NCBI GenBank assembly: GCA_030063045.1
Contig: JAQSEB010000154.1
Location: forward strand, 62,001 to 126,000
Origin: Pratylenchus scribneri
Taxonomy: Eukaryota; Nematoda; Chromadorea; Rhabditida; Pratylenchidae
Direction of reading: 5' to 3'
DNA length: 64,000 bases
Within the stretch, counting starts at the first letter, position 1. Each line of letters starts with the position of its first letter. Below, one piece after another: positions 12,784 to 23,965 of this stretch. Made by a program: the position numbers and the translations under genes. The notes beneath the pieces are model-generated. The model ran no database searches, was not told the origin of the DNA, and saw only the letters and a program-made list of their open reading frames with translations.

Positions 12784-15133
12784 TTATTCAGTTTGGACAT
12801 CGGTCATTATTCTCTGTGGTAAATTTTCTTGAACAATTCGGTTGTTGATTTGATTACGAATAATTTTGCCGGGAGCTTGGCCATTTTGGTCAGTGGCAAC
12901 AGCAGTGTTGCTAATTCGGAAGGAAAAAAGACATTGAAGAAATGGGAAATGACGATCGAATTTTCTTCTATATTCTTTGCTGAAAAAAGTGAAAATATAA
13001 AGTCAAAAATTGCAGAAATGCTCTTTTGCCTCATCAAATAGAGCACTGGGGCATTCATCGCGTACACAATGATGGTCACAAATGTCAGCCAAATGCCAAC
13101 AAATCTGCGCATATAAGTGTCCATATTATTCAATGACATCACCAGTGTCGCACAATTGCGGAAGATGACGCCGAACAAATTTATACAAAAATAATGATTA
13201 AAGATTTGGCCAAACGCTTGTTGATTTCGTTCATATCTGCGTTTTATTTATTAAAAATTTGAATTTCATTTTTTGCTAGCTAGAAGTATTTTTTGTTATT
13301 AATGTTGTAAAATTATTAAAAAAATTTGTTTAAAATAGTTTGAGCTTAAACCAAAATTTTCCAACGATGAGTGCGCGAAGCTGTTTTGAATTTGGAATTG
13401 AGAAAATAAAATAAGGCGTTTTCGATGTTGTTAATAAAGAATACTAGGTTTATGTGCGCGTTTTTGGTCGATTTCAATGTTTAAACCGGTTGTGCGCGAT
13501 TCAGGATTTGGTCTGTTTTGCTTCTGGTTTGGTGAGATTCTTAAACTTCGATGTCCGAGCTCTAACCCTAAACTTTCGTCCCTAACTAATAAATAACCTA
13601 CAGCTTTAAACCCTAATAAGTAATCTGAATCGAAACCGTCTAAACCGGTCTCGCGAACAAACGGTTTAAGCATCGAAACCGGCCCAAAACATGAAATTAA
13701 CCCAAATTCGCGATCTCCATCATCGAAAATGCTTTATTTTATTAATTATAAACTTTTAAACCGGTTTAACCGGTTTAGCCAAACCAGTCTGCCCACCCAT
13801 TTTTGGACAATCTTAGTTTAACTAACCTATGTTAACCAAAATTCAATAATAGAAACCTTTTTATAATATTTAAAGTGAAAAATTTAATCTAGCTAAAAAA
13901 TAAAATAGTTAGAAAAAATATTCTCTAAAAATTTTTTATAAATTTTCTCTAGTACTTTTTGTCGTCTGCTTGAACAAAAAAATTGTGAACCACATCAAGA
14001 TATAAATGAAAACAATGACCACACTCAGTACAATTGCATATGAACTCATCAATGGGCCATTTTTTCCCAATTGGATGTCATTTATTGTGCAGTTAACCAT
14101 GCTGGAAGATTTTAAGTGAAAAAATAATTTTAAAATTTTACATTTCACCATCGTAATCAAGAATGAAAATTACGAATAAAAAAATGGCATAACAGGGCAA
14201 TGGTAGACAAAGAAGGAACACATAGCTGCTCTCATTTCTTGTTTTATACCTTTTATATTAAAATTATATTATGTATTTCTATATTTTTGATAAAAATTTT
14301 TTAACCAAAAAAGGTTTTTTTTACATTAAAAAGTTAAATAATAGTAGTTTTTGGTTTCTAATATATTATAAATCGATTTTAGATCCTACAAACCTTAACA
14401 AATTTGTAGTTCTCATTGAGAAGCGTCGATTGGTATACAATTTGTCATGGTTTGGTCAAAATTAAATGGTATTAAACCGCGTAAACCATATTTCTAATTT
14501 TGGGTTTTATACACTTTAATTTTGCGCCAAAATTTGACATTTTAGATTTTATATATCAATCAACGCGACTTGATTAGATCTACAAATTGGAGCAAAATTT
14601 GTAATGTCTAAAACCATCTTTGATTTTTACATGTCAAAAACTAAATTTTGGGTTAAAAAAATATTTTATTGTTAAAAAAAGTAATAATCATAAAATTATA
14701 TTTTTTTATTTTATGGACCAACCACATTGGGAACAGGACGGCAAACAATCGGTCCAATCCGGTCAACAGCATTGTGAAGTGGCCCATGTTTGCCAAAATA
14801 GACATTGTTGCCACGAACGGAAAACATTGGCCATATGGAATGAATGGAATGCCGCTGATGATGAGGCCAAAACTGGCAAAATAATTCAAGTCCAAGAAAA
14901 TGGCTAATACACATTCCATTGCGATCAAAATATTGCAAGTTCCATGCAAAGATCTAGACAAAAGAATTTTGCAAATTTTTTATATTTAAAAATAAATGAA
15001 ACTTTTCTTTGATGGTGATGTAAATGACACTGGAATTTAACAAAAGTGCGACAATAGATAATAAAACTCTGGCGCCAAACAGCCAAATAAGATTTGTAAT
15101 TTGCGGACCTCCATCCTTGTAGTATTGGTACCA
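12784..15133 (-). CDS. Srsx-like 7TM chemoreceptor
   Basis: Exons read 15133-15003, 14953-14723, 14249-14142, 14101 to about 13956, 13236-13030 and 12979-12784 (stop TAA). The predicted protein shows the Srsx pattern: helix 1 with LLLNSSVIYITIKEK, then SLHGTCNILIA, a helix 3 ending GLDRLFAVLFPMW, a short helix 4 exon, EIMVNCTI before helix 5, and a last helix ending NAPVLYLMRSKEYRR with a polar tail. A typical acceptor (ttttcag) precedes the first exon, so a further 5' exon with the start codon lies upstream, not identified. The last intron (13029-12980, 50 bp) begins GC, not GT; without it the conserved SKEYRR motif is lost. The junction between the exons near 13956 and 13236 is off by one base as I read it, so a small exon or another GC donor (near 13969) may be involved. 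Confidence 0.72.
13440..13800. repeat. AAACCGGTTT-rich repeat in a chemoreceptor intron
   Basis: Copies of aaccggttt/aaaccgg occur many times here in both orientations within the intron between 13236 and 13956. The 80-codon minus-strand open frame across it (13431-13673) is repeat-derived. The same core occurs in the foldback elements at about 14.35, 15.23 and 51.46 kb. Confidence 0.5.
14346..14642. mobile_element. Foldback MITE, AAACCGGTTTTAGA family, copy 1
   Basis: The ends are imperfect inverted repeats: agtttttggtttctaata at the left and the complement of a matching stretch (gatttttacatgtcaaaaact) at the right, each next to a diverged form of aaaccggttttaga. It lies in an intron of the Srsx-like gene. 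The outer ends may extend about 20-40 bp further. No coding capacity. Confidence 0.5.
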
Positions 15134-15230
15134 CTGAAAACAATGGGAAAATTTGTTATTTTTAAGTAATATTTCACAATTCATTCCATTTGATAAAGAG
15201 TAATTCAAAAAGTATTTTTTTACCCTAAAC

Positions 15231-15521
15231 AGTTTTTGACTTCTAATAAACAGAAACCGATTTTTAGTCCCAAACCATATAAAATTTATACTAATTTGTA
15301 GATCTTATCGAGCAGCGTTTTTTGGCATATAAATTTCAAGTTATCGGATCTGAGCGAGTTAAACAAAGCTATTATTTCTAGTTTTTGTTCTTAAACTCTT
15401 TAGTTTTAGGCCAGAATCTAACATTTTTTATAGCAATCGATGCGTTTCGATGAGATCTACAAAATATTATAAGGTTTGTATGGTCTAAAACCGGTTTTTG
15501 ATTTATTAGAAGTTAAAAATT
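15231..15521. mobile_element. Foldback MITE, AAACCGGTTTTAGA family, copy 2
   Basis: The left end agtttttgacttctaata is mirrored at the right end by attagaagttaaaaat, and inside them lie gaaaccgatttttagt and its partner taaaaccggtttttga. Near-symmetric inner blocks (gatctta..gag, ..gatgagatctac) fit a foldback element. It lies 5' of the Srsx-like exons. Confidence 0.55.
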
Positions 15522-15599
15522 AAGTTTTAGAAAATAATATTTTTGTGTTAAAAAATGGTATCCTTTGATAAATAAAAATTATACAGTAAATTTATTTGA

Positions 15600-16940
15600 A
15601 TTACTAGATCGGCTGAAGCATTGTACGGCATTAATTTTGATGCTCTGATATTTTTGAATAACGAATTGAATTGGTTTTCTGTCTTTGCCTTCGCTACAAT
15701 AATAAAAGCAAAATTTTTATTTAATTATATTATAATTTTAATGACGCATATGAAGAGAGTTGTATTTACGAATAATCTATAATTTTTGGAATATAATTCA
15801 AAAAAATAAAGCTATTTTATTTCTTTCATATCTGACAATTTTCCCTAAAATTCAATGCTGTAATCTTATAATTTTAGCCTTTAGAGGAAGTGATAATTTA
15901 CTGCAATTTGGGGTTTTCACCAACAATCCAAATTCTTAGAAATACAAATTTCTCAGCCAATGTTCATATTAAACAAAGTGCAAAATTCGTTTCAGCTAAA
16001 TTAAATAATATTTAATGTTTAGACTGAGGAATATGGCACATGAGAGCGATGAAATTTAATTAAATTGTTTGTTAATCTACTCAAAAGGAAGATAATTATT
16101 GGTTAGATTTTCTCCACGCGTTCACACACAAAAGTTGGTAATTTGTTTTATAGTAACTGTAATGTAATTTAATTAGGTTAAAGATAACTCGTACAGCAGC
16201 AGGGAAGTAAATGGGAAATAATTTGGCGAAAAATATTAAAAATGTCGGAAAGATTATAAGAGTTTAATGTTTGTTTTGTCCTAGAACCCAAACCATATAT
16301 CCATTCAATAGAACACATCAAGATACGTCGAATCGTAAATAATTTGCCATGATTTAATTAGTTTTGAACCAAAACCCATACGATGATTTAAGTGGTTTAA
16401 AATATTAATTTTACATTAAACCACAATAAATTGACGAACTCTATCGATTTGGTATAAGGTTTGGAGGTATAGGATAAATCACTAACTAAACCACTATAAA
16501 ATTTTCGGCATTTTTAATGTTTTTTTCGACAAATTAAATATCCTCATAAATAAATTTTGTACTATTTTATTTTGGTATAAATTGTGGTCGAACGGTGGGT
16601 TTTTATATTTTAATCGATTCTTCTCGATTAGCCTAGTTTAAATCTGCAGTAAATTCCACGGAATGGTTCTGTAAAAACAAATAATATATGATGAAAATAT
16701 AATTATTGAATATGTGAAGGTTGGATTTTTTACTAATATTTAAAATTTATAAGATTAACTCAAAAATAAAGAATGAAAAAAAACATTAAAATAAATGCAG
16801 TATGAATTTTTATCGGAATTCGAAATAGTAAATGAATAATTTGCACTTTTTTAGATGATGATGTTGAATAATAATATTTGAAACTTCGAATAAAGATGTC
16901 GCATTTATTTAATGCTTACAACAAATTTTTGCCAAATAAT
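15600..16940. other. Intergenic, A+T rich
   Basis: No gene recognised. About 16280-16500 contains a decayed relative of the aaaccggttt foldback family (aaaccatat..., taaaccac...ggtataaggttt). The first exon of the Srsx-like gene might lie near the left end of this stretch. Confidence 0.4.
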
Positions 16941-16948
16941 TATTAAAA

Positions 16949-19278
16949 TTATTTGTTGGCATTTGTTTCATATACATAATCCTTGCTCAATTTATCTTCC
17001 ATTTCCTTCGCTTCTTTCTTTTCATCATCATTCAATTCTATTTTGCCAGAATATATCGCTTTCAATCGTTCATAGGCCAATATTAATTTGGCGGCTGCAA
17101 TTCGAATCTGTTGCAAAAAATTGAGAAAAATATTGATAAAAAAAACTTTAATTTTAATTATAATAAAAGTAATACCTTTGATTTGGATACAACCATTCCA
17201 TGTTCTGTGCTAACTTTTTCATTCAAAATGAACTGTTCAATTTTGAAAAAATTCGTCGTCAATCCCAAATCCATTTCCATCTTTTTAACCAAATCATATT
17301 CGAATTTAACGTTAATTGCTTCAGTGTCATTGCCCTTTTTGCGATTTCTACTGCTACTACTGCTGGGCTCATTTTCAATAATTTTATAGCTTGAGGCAAT
17401 TGGCTTAATTAAGAAAAAAATTATTTTAATTAATATAATAAAATTATATTTTAAAATTTTATTTAAAAATAAAAAATTTTTAAAAATTCAAATATTCGAA
17501 AATTGCTTTCCCTTTTTTAATATATTTTTCAATGATTATTTTAAATGATTGAATAATCTAAATGATTCCACTTTTTAACAAAAAAAATAAACTAGTAATT
17601 ATGGCTCTACCTTCATAAATTTTCTTGTTTCTTGTGTGCCCGGCATTGTCATGGTTTCATCAAAAACTTTTCGCAACATTGGTTTCACAAACTGTTCTGT
17701 CAGAACAATGCTTCTAATTTTTAATATTTTATTTTCCTTTCCATCAACAGTATCGGCCACAAATTCAACCAAAATTTTGTGAAGCTCAATAATTGCATAA
17801 TTCAACAAATTATATAAATATAAATCGTTATATTTGCGGGGATCCTGTGAATTTTAGGACATATTAAAATTCAGTATATTTTTTTTACCTTCTTTTCCCC
17901 AGTAATAAATTTCGTCAATTGAATTTTGTTTTTTCCTTTTTGAATTTCTTCAAATTTTTCTTTGAATGTTTTTGCAATTTTATCATGAATTTCTTTTATT
18001 TCACTAAAATATTTGAAATTGTTAAATTTAAAATATATCAATTATCATATATTTTTTAATGCAATGACATCTAAAGTACTATAAAAAATCTCCGGAGAAT
18101 CCAAAGTTTGCTTAAAAATTTTTTTTAAATTATAAATTAAAATAAATTTGTAGAATAGTTTACATTTTTTGATATGAAAATAGTCCAAATAAAATAAAAA
18201 ATTTATAAAAAAAATTATATTTATTAAAGACAGAATAGAAAAAATTTCATAGAATTTTTATTTTTTCTAAAAATATTTTTAGGCCTCTATAGAAATAGTT
18301 ATAAAAAATTTAATGTATCTTATTTAATATTTTTTTTATTAATTTTTAATTAATTTTTCTCATAAAAAGAGGCATAAAATTACCATTACCTAAAAATTAT
18401 TTGTAATTTCTATGTAAAATGGAATATTTAAAAACAATTGGACGCATAATTATGGAATAGTCCTTAGTGACATTTTCAGTAAAATACTTTTCGATTCTTA
18501 AAAAAACTTTTCGGTTATAAATATTTAAAATGATAAATACCCACATTATAGCGGCAATTCCTTGGCCATAAACAATTTCCATTTTCAGAACTTTTATGAA
18601 TTCATTGATCATTTTTCTTGCTGCTATATATTCAATCGAAACCAATGCATTTCCCGTTGAATGATTCGCGCCGCTAACACTTTTCACAATTGGAGGAAAT
18701 TTTTCTGTGTATTCTATTAAAACTTTGCCATTTTTCTCAATTTTTTTCAAATTTTTATCGTCTATTTTCCACAAAAATTGATTTAAAGTATCAAAAAATT
18801 CGCCTAGATCTTTTTTCAACATAGTGTTCCAAATTATATGATGAATTTCATCATTTTTGATTTCTTTTCGGAAGTGATTAACAAAGATTTTGACGTCACG
18901 GTCAAACGAAGTTTCTTTATTCTTAATTCTTTGCCCTATTTTGCTCAATTTAACAGCCAAAAATTTAATTTCCCCCGCAATGAATTCGTCGAATTCTTCC
19001 CCAGATGCAATTAACGGATGTTCACGATAGGTCATAATTTCGTTGGTAGGCGATGAGCCCGGTTGAATTGGTAATTTGGGCGGTGTTGAATTCACTTGGA
19101 TACGAAACTTAAAAAATTTTTATTAAAAGAATTGAATATTGAATTCGGAACAAACCTTTAATTCAGCAGATATTTCTTTACATTTTTCAATGAAATTTTT
19201 ATCATCAGTTGAATTTGCAAATTTTGTGCCCAAAAATAAAATTAAAAATAATAAAAATTTAGGAAAATTGATTAACAT
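16949..19278 (-). CDS. Secreted or membrane protein of unknown family, intact copy
   Basis: The start at 19278 opens an exon with a clear signal peptide (MLINFPKFLLFLILFLGTKFA, cleavage near residue 22). Its donor follows EISAELK. Exon 2 starts at about 19110 with FRIQVNSTPPKLP and holds about 170 codons up to a probable GTATTT donor near AAIMW. Further exons follow near 18.04-17.89 (IHDKIAKTFKEKFEE), 17.85-17.61 (DPRKYNDLYLY to GTQETRKF), about 17.39-17.18 (SSSSRNRKK; LGLTTNFFKI) and 17.11-16.95 (IRIAAAKLILAYERLKAIY, stop TAA at 16949). The mature protein is charged and mostly helical, with a serine-rich stretch. I do not recognise the family. Two damaged copies lie to the right, so it belongs to a locally duplicated family. 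Exon boundaries in the middle are approximate. Confidence 0.7.
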
Positions 19279-19289
19279 TCTTTCAATTG

Positions 19290-19837
19290 TCTGAAAAATT
19301 TGATAATTATTTTTATTTTATTGCGGAATGATAAATTGGATAAAAGTTTTTTTAAGATACGAAAAATGCTGTTGAGGATTTTGTTTTCGCCCAAAAATTT
19401 GGTCGGACTTTCTTTTCTTTATATGAAAATTGGATCAATATGAGGGAAAGAAGATCTAGTATATCCCGCGGAATGGGTCAAAGAATTCAAACTACAAATT
19501 GGTTCGCGCGCGCAAAACATGTGGCATATGCGCGATTTCTTCAATCAAGAGGATGTGGACACGCCATCGAAGCATTGGCCAGAGAAAGAGGAATGGATTG
19601 ATTAGGAAAAAATGGCCAGAAAACATAAAAACAATAACAACGCATTTGCTTTGGCGCACAACCCGATGGGAAAAACGGCACAAATGGCCAATGAAATGTG
19701 GATACGTTGAACAGCAGATCATGTATTAAATCAGAGAAAGAGGAAAAGATTGATTATTAAAAAGAGAATGAGAATAGATAATAGAGCACTGCGCAAATGG
19801 AATATGCGCACGCACATAATCACGACCGAAAATGGCA
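19290..19837. other. Short intergenic stretch between gene and pseudogene
   Basis: Antiparallel open frames of 76 codons (19492-19729) overlap on both strands, with no recognisable product. The phrase agagaaagaggaa..gattgatta occurs twice (about 19584 and 19733), suggesting a local duplication of about 150 bp. Confidence 0.35.
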
Positions 19838-20157
19838 GTCGAATTCTTCTTCTGATGCAATTAACTGGTGTTCAAGATAAGTAATAATTTCGTTGGTAGG
19901 CGATGAGCCCGGTTGAATTGGTAATTTGGGCGGTGTTGAACTCACTTGGATACGAAACTTAAACAATTTTTATTAAAAGAATTGAAATTATATTGAATTT
20001 GGAACAAACCTTTAATTCTTCAGATATTTCTTGGCATTTTTTAAATGAATTTTTCATCCTCATTTGAATTCGCAAATTTTGTGTCCAAAAGTAAAATAAA
20101 CAACAATAATTGAAGTGAATAAATTATTTGATAATATTTTGCAAATTTGAATAGCAT
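19838..20157 (-). pseudogene. 5' fragment of the secreted-protein gene, frameshifted
   Basis: This is a partial copy of the first two exons of the gene at 16949-19278. It has a start and signal-peptide-like segment (20157), TKFANS as in the intact copy, the same GTTTGTTCC donor, and exon 2 beginning FRIQV.STPPKLP with nearly identical DNA for about 110 bp. In exon 1 the frame hits TAA right after KFI. A one-base shift would restore similarity to the intact copy, so there is an indel. Similarity ends abruptly at about 19838 within the EEFD codons. Confidence 0.8.
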
Positions 20158-20164
20158 TTTTCTC

Positions 20165-21780
20165 AAAAATCTGAATATTTTGATTTAAGGTTTTAGAATT
20201 CGGGCTCTATTTCTTCAAAATTTAGTTTCACAATCAGTTTTTGTAAGAAAGGAGTCAGATTAGGAAGGTGGCTGCAAGAATGGAGAAGTGAATTCCGTCT
20301 GCAAAATTTTTGAATGCGTCCGCAAATCACATTGTATTCGGACTTGGACGCGCAATGTGATCAATTTATTGATTCTAATTTGGGCATATCGATGAAGCTG
20401 ACCAAGTGAAATACAAATCTCGGGCCGATTTTCCTTTACCCTGCTCCTCGATCCTACCCAATCAAATTCCTCTCCTTTGGCAAATTTATTGATTTGCCTA
20501 GACCGCGCGAGAAATCCTCCTGCCTGTCCTATGAGCCATTTATCAACCTATGGACACTATGACAGTTTGCGTATGGCCAACAATAAATGATTTTAAAAAA
20601 TCGATTATTAGGATAGATCGCGGTTTCAAGTTCTTCAGTTTAAATTTCTGCCGGTTTTGTTGATCTGATGAGTTTAGTTTTTAGCGGTATTTAATTTTCA
20701 GAAATAAACTAGATTTTAAAAATCCTATTTTGTTAAAATATTCTGAAATTTGTCAGGATTCTGGAAAAAATGCATTTTTCAAATTTATTTTGGAATAATT
20801 TTTGTTTTACACTAATTTAATAACATTTTTTGCACCTATGTTCTTTAAGTAATATCTATTGAAAAACATTTATCAGATAAATTAAACCATATATATAAGC
20901 AATTGTGAATAAAACAATAGGACAGCATGAGAGCGGGACAGCAGAATAAAGAATACTTTTAAAATAATAAAAAATATTGAAAATTTGAATAAAAAATTTG
21001 TTGTGATATAATATTGAGTGAATAGATAATTTGCACATCTTGATGTTTGATAAGATGAATGGATATATAAGATAATAGATAGCCGAATTTTTTGAATAAT
21101 TACAACGTAGACTAAGATAGACAATTCACATTTAATGCTTGGGAATTGTTGTTAAAAAAATTTCTTAAATAATGCACCAATTTTACTCGTTTGAGAATTC
21201 ATCCAATTCATGTAAAGTAATTCGCCAAAACTTTTTGCTGTCATTGTCGGGGTTTGGCCCTTTCCGATTTCGGTTGAAATTTGTTTTCGCTGGTTTCAAC
21301 CAATCCCAAAATTGACCAATGAAAAACTCAATTAGTTGAAGGAATTGTTTTCGCTGTTCCTCAACTAATCCGCAAATTGCCAAAATTTGAGTTGGGGTTA
21401 ATTGCCTTCCGGCGATTTCCCAGATCAATTTCACAATTAATCACAGAGAATTTATTTTCTCAAAGTTTTATTTTTTGCTTGGTTTTTTTGATATAAAGTA
21501 AAGAAGGACATCGGGAATGGATAGGATGGACAATTTCCTCATAGATAAGCATCTAAAGCGAATTGTGGGAAAAAGGCGGTACAAACAATTTGCAATTTAT
21601 GAATTGATTGATTGGAAAATGAAATATAATATGAATAAAAATTAATAAATTTTTGATTTAAAATATTTAAATTAATCATTTTCCAAAATTCAAATCCATT
21701 CATTTCGCCCTTTTTCTCTCATTAGCCAATTCCGACTTTTGTCCATTTCCATTCTCTCGGCTCCAATATTCGCGCATTTT
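20165..21780. other. Intergenic, with a possible short gene and a dispersed repeat
   Basis: About 20585-20730 resembles the sequence just outside the satellite at 9665-9810. 20.2-20.6 kb has higher G+C than its surroundings but no long open frame. 20.85-21.12 kb has minus-strand open frames rich in isoleucine and tyrosine that look like A+T-rich chance frames. Confidence 0.4.
21183..21434 (-). CDS. Possible exon of an unknown protein
   Basis: An 83-codon open frame in a stretch richer in G+C than its flanks, reading MKLIWEIAGRQLTPTQILA and then an amphipathic, glutamine- and phenylalanine-rich segment, ending ELDEFSNE. It could be a single-exon small protein or one exon of an unrecognised gene. 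No signal peptide and no known motif. Chance cannot be excluded. Confidence 0.3.
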   Translation of the reverse strand: MKLIWEIAGRQLTPTQILAICGLVEEQRKQFLQLIEFFIGQFWDWLKPAKTNFNRNRKGPNPDNDSKKFWRITLHELDEFSNE

Positions 21781-22593
21781 TGCTTAGATGTATAGTTGCC
21801 GATCCGCAACAGTCATTGGCACCATAAAATGTTCACTCAAAATTCGGGCATTAATTTGCGCATAATCATCATCCATATTTAATTTTTCCTTAACATGATA
21901 TATCGCTTTTAATCGTTCATAGACCAATATTAATTTGGCAGCTACAATTCGAATCTGTGACAAAAAAAAAGGAGAAAATAAATTATGTAGTCAGTTTTTT
22001 GATCGTAACAAATATTTTAACAATGTAAATTTCACAGCTTGAATAATAATTTATAAATATATTTTTACCTATTTTGTTTGAGATTTGAAAATTTTATAAA
22101 AGTATTTTTAAAACCGAAATTTTTTTTTCAATTCCTAGTCCAGTGTTCTGAAAGAAATTAAAAAATTGTAAATTGGGAAAAAGCTTATACAAATGGTCTT
22201 TTTTAAAATAAAATATTATAAATTATATAAGTAAAAAAATAAATTAAAACGTTCGATTTGAGCATTGCCATTTGGTTTTGATTGATTGGACCAATCACCA
22301 TAAAGAGTTCAAATTTAAGAAATTTCGGCTCCAATCCTAAATTGTTTTCAATATTTTCCACAAAATCATAATTCAATTTGAAGGGAATTTCATTTTTGTC
22401 ATCGCCTTTGTCTTTTTTGCTATTGTTTCTCTTGTTGTTGCTGCTACTACTACTCGCTTCATTTTTAATGAGTTCGATGTTAGCTTTTCCAAAAAGTGTC
22501 TTAATTATGGTAGAAGGAATTAAAATTTATATAATTTGAATTTTATACTTATTGCCAGATTAAATATTTTCAATAGAAAATGATATCCTTGAG

Positions 22594-23674
22594 CAGGGCT
22601 GGGGGTAATAGTACAGTTTGTTCCCCTCTTTTTTCCAAAAATTAATTTTTTAATTTATTTTGAGCTATAAACGTGTATCTAAGGATTTTCAATGATGGGG
22701 AATCCAAATTTGACATTTATTTTTCATTATCTTTATTAGTTGAACCAGTATAGGTTTACAAACCGGTTTCGAAAAAATTAAACTTTGGTATTTTGGGACA
22801 TATTATATATCATTCGACGCGTATCAATGAGCTGATAGCAAATCTGCAATTATTTTCACATAAAACCCAAAACCAAAAAAGTTATGGCAAATTTAGTTAT
22901 GTGGGTCATCTGTACACATTATGAAATTTTAAATGGCCATAACTATTTTACTTTTGAATTTTATGAGAAATAAATGTAATATTTGCGATCAGCTCGTCGA
23001 GGCGCGTCGATTGATATATAATATGACCCAAAATAACAAATTTCAAATTTTTCGAAATCGGTTTGTAAACCTATACTGGTTCAAACTAATAAAGATAATG
23101 AAAAATAAATGCCAAATTCGGATTCCCCATCGTCGAAAACCCGTAAATACACGTTTTTAACCTAAAATAAAATAAAAAAATTTTTATTTGGAAAAAGGGG
23201 GGGGGGGGAACAAACTGTACTATTACCGGGCTGGGGGGCCTCAACTCAATAAAATCGCAATCTCAATTTGCTTCACAATCGCAAGTCACATCCGAATCGC
23301 AACCGCAATCGCATCAACACTGCAATTGCGGCAATCGCAATTTTTAAAAAATCCTTTAAAAATTAAAAAAAATCCGAAAATACAAAAAATTTTTTTATCC
23401 AAAAAAATATAATTCTATGTAAAAAATTATTTAATGAAATTTCAACATCAAATTTGTAGAATTTCTCATTTCGGTTTTATATATTTTTTGAACGAAACAT
23501 TATTTTTTTATTTTATTGGGCATCGATAAATATTATTATTTTGCATTTGGCTTTTTCCATGTTAACTTTTAATAATTGGCTCCAAAAATCATTAAATTTT
23601 TAATTTTTTTTTTATTCTTAAGCCGCAATTGCGGCAATCGCCAGCCTCAATTCACAATTGCAGCCCCAGCCCTG
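22594..23674. mobile_element. Outer MITE with CAGGGCTGGGG ends
   Basis: The left end cagggctgggg (22594) is mirrored by ccccagccctg (ends 23674). The right part contains two direct copies of caattgcggcaatcgc. The left terminal repeat is interrupted by the inner element at 22604-23227. The 8 bp outside each end (tccttgag and atccagag) are only partly alike, so the target duplication is decayed. CAGGG ends fit hAT-type elements. Confidence 0.6.
22604..23227. mobile_element. Inner 624-bp foldback element with 8-bp target duplication
   Basis: The ends ggtaatagtacagtttg and caaactgtactattacc are exact inverted repeats, and the similarity of the arms runs about 280 bp inward (for example ttgaaccagtataggtttac and its complement). 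The flanking octamer gggctggg occurs at both ends (22596-22603 and 23228-23235), the signature of insertion with an 8-bp target duplication. The target was the left end of the outer element. The right arm has a run of about 13 G near 23.2 kb. Confidence 0.85.
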
Positions 23675-23965
23675 ATCCAGAGAATTTGTTGATTTTTGGA
23701 AAAATAAAATTTGCATAAAAATGTAAATTATTAAGAAGAGCAACTTTTAACCCATTTCTTTATTTCGATAAAATTTGACAATAATCTATTTTAAATATTT
23801 AACTCTAATATTCAATTTTATCAAAATACTTGCCTCCACCACATCCAATGCTTCATGTGTCGCCGGTATAGTTGACATGGCTTCATCAAAAGCTTTTCGT
23901 AACATTGGCTTCACAGAGTTATTCTGTTGTGCAACGGTCTTTAAAGTATCGGGGGAGGCAGATTA

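Larger units (their letters stand above)
21784..23965 (-). pseudogene. 3' half of a second secreted-protein gene copy
   Basis: Three exons match the 3' part of the gene at 16949-19278. About 23955-23835 matches its FVKPMLRKVFDETM segment (here SVKPMLRKAFDEAM). About 22494-22256 has the serine-rich, lysine-rich segment and LGLEPKFLKFE. About 21955-21784 reads IRIVAAKLILVYERLKAIY and continues with a different but open C-terminus to TAA. The 5' half, including signal peptide and exon 2, is absent: beyond 23965 the sequence turns into gcacccccca repeats. The intron between 22.5 and 23.8 kb holds two nested transposons. Probably a pseudogene, although the retained exons have no internal stop. Confidence 0.7.

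Noticed and set aside
13431..13673. Minus-strand open frame of 80 codons
   Set aside because: It lies in an intron, is built from the dispersed aaccggttt repeat, and has no domain.
14653..14938. Overlapping open frames on both strands around the Srsx-like exon
   Set aside because: Only the minus-strand frame with LHGTCNILIA and GLDRLFAVLFP matches a receptor; the others are shadows of that exon.
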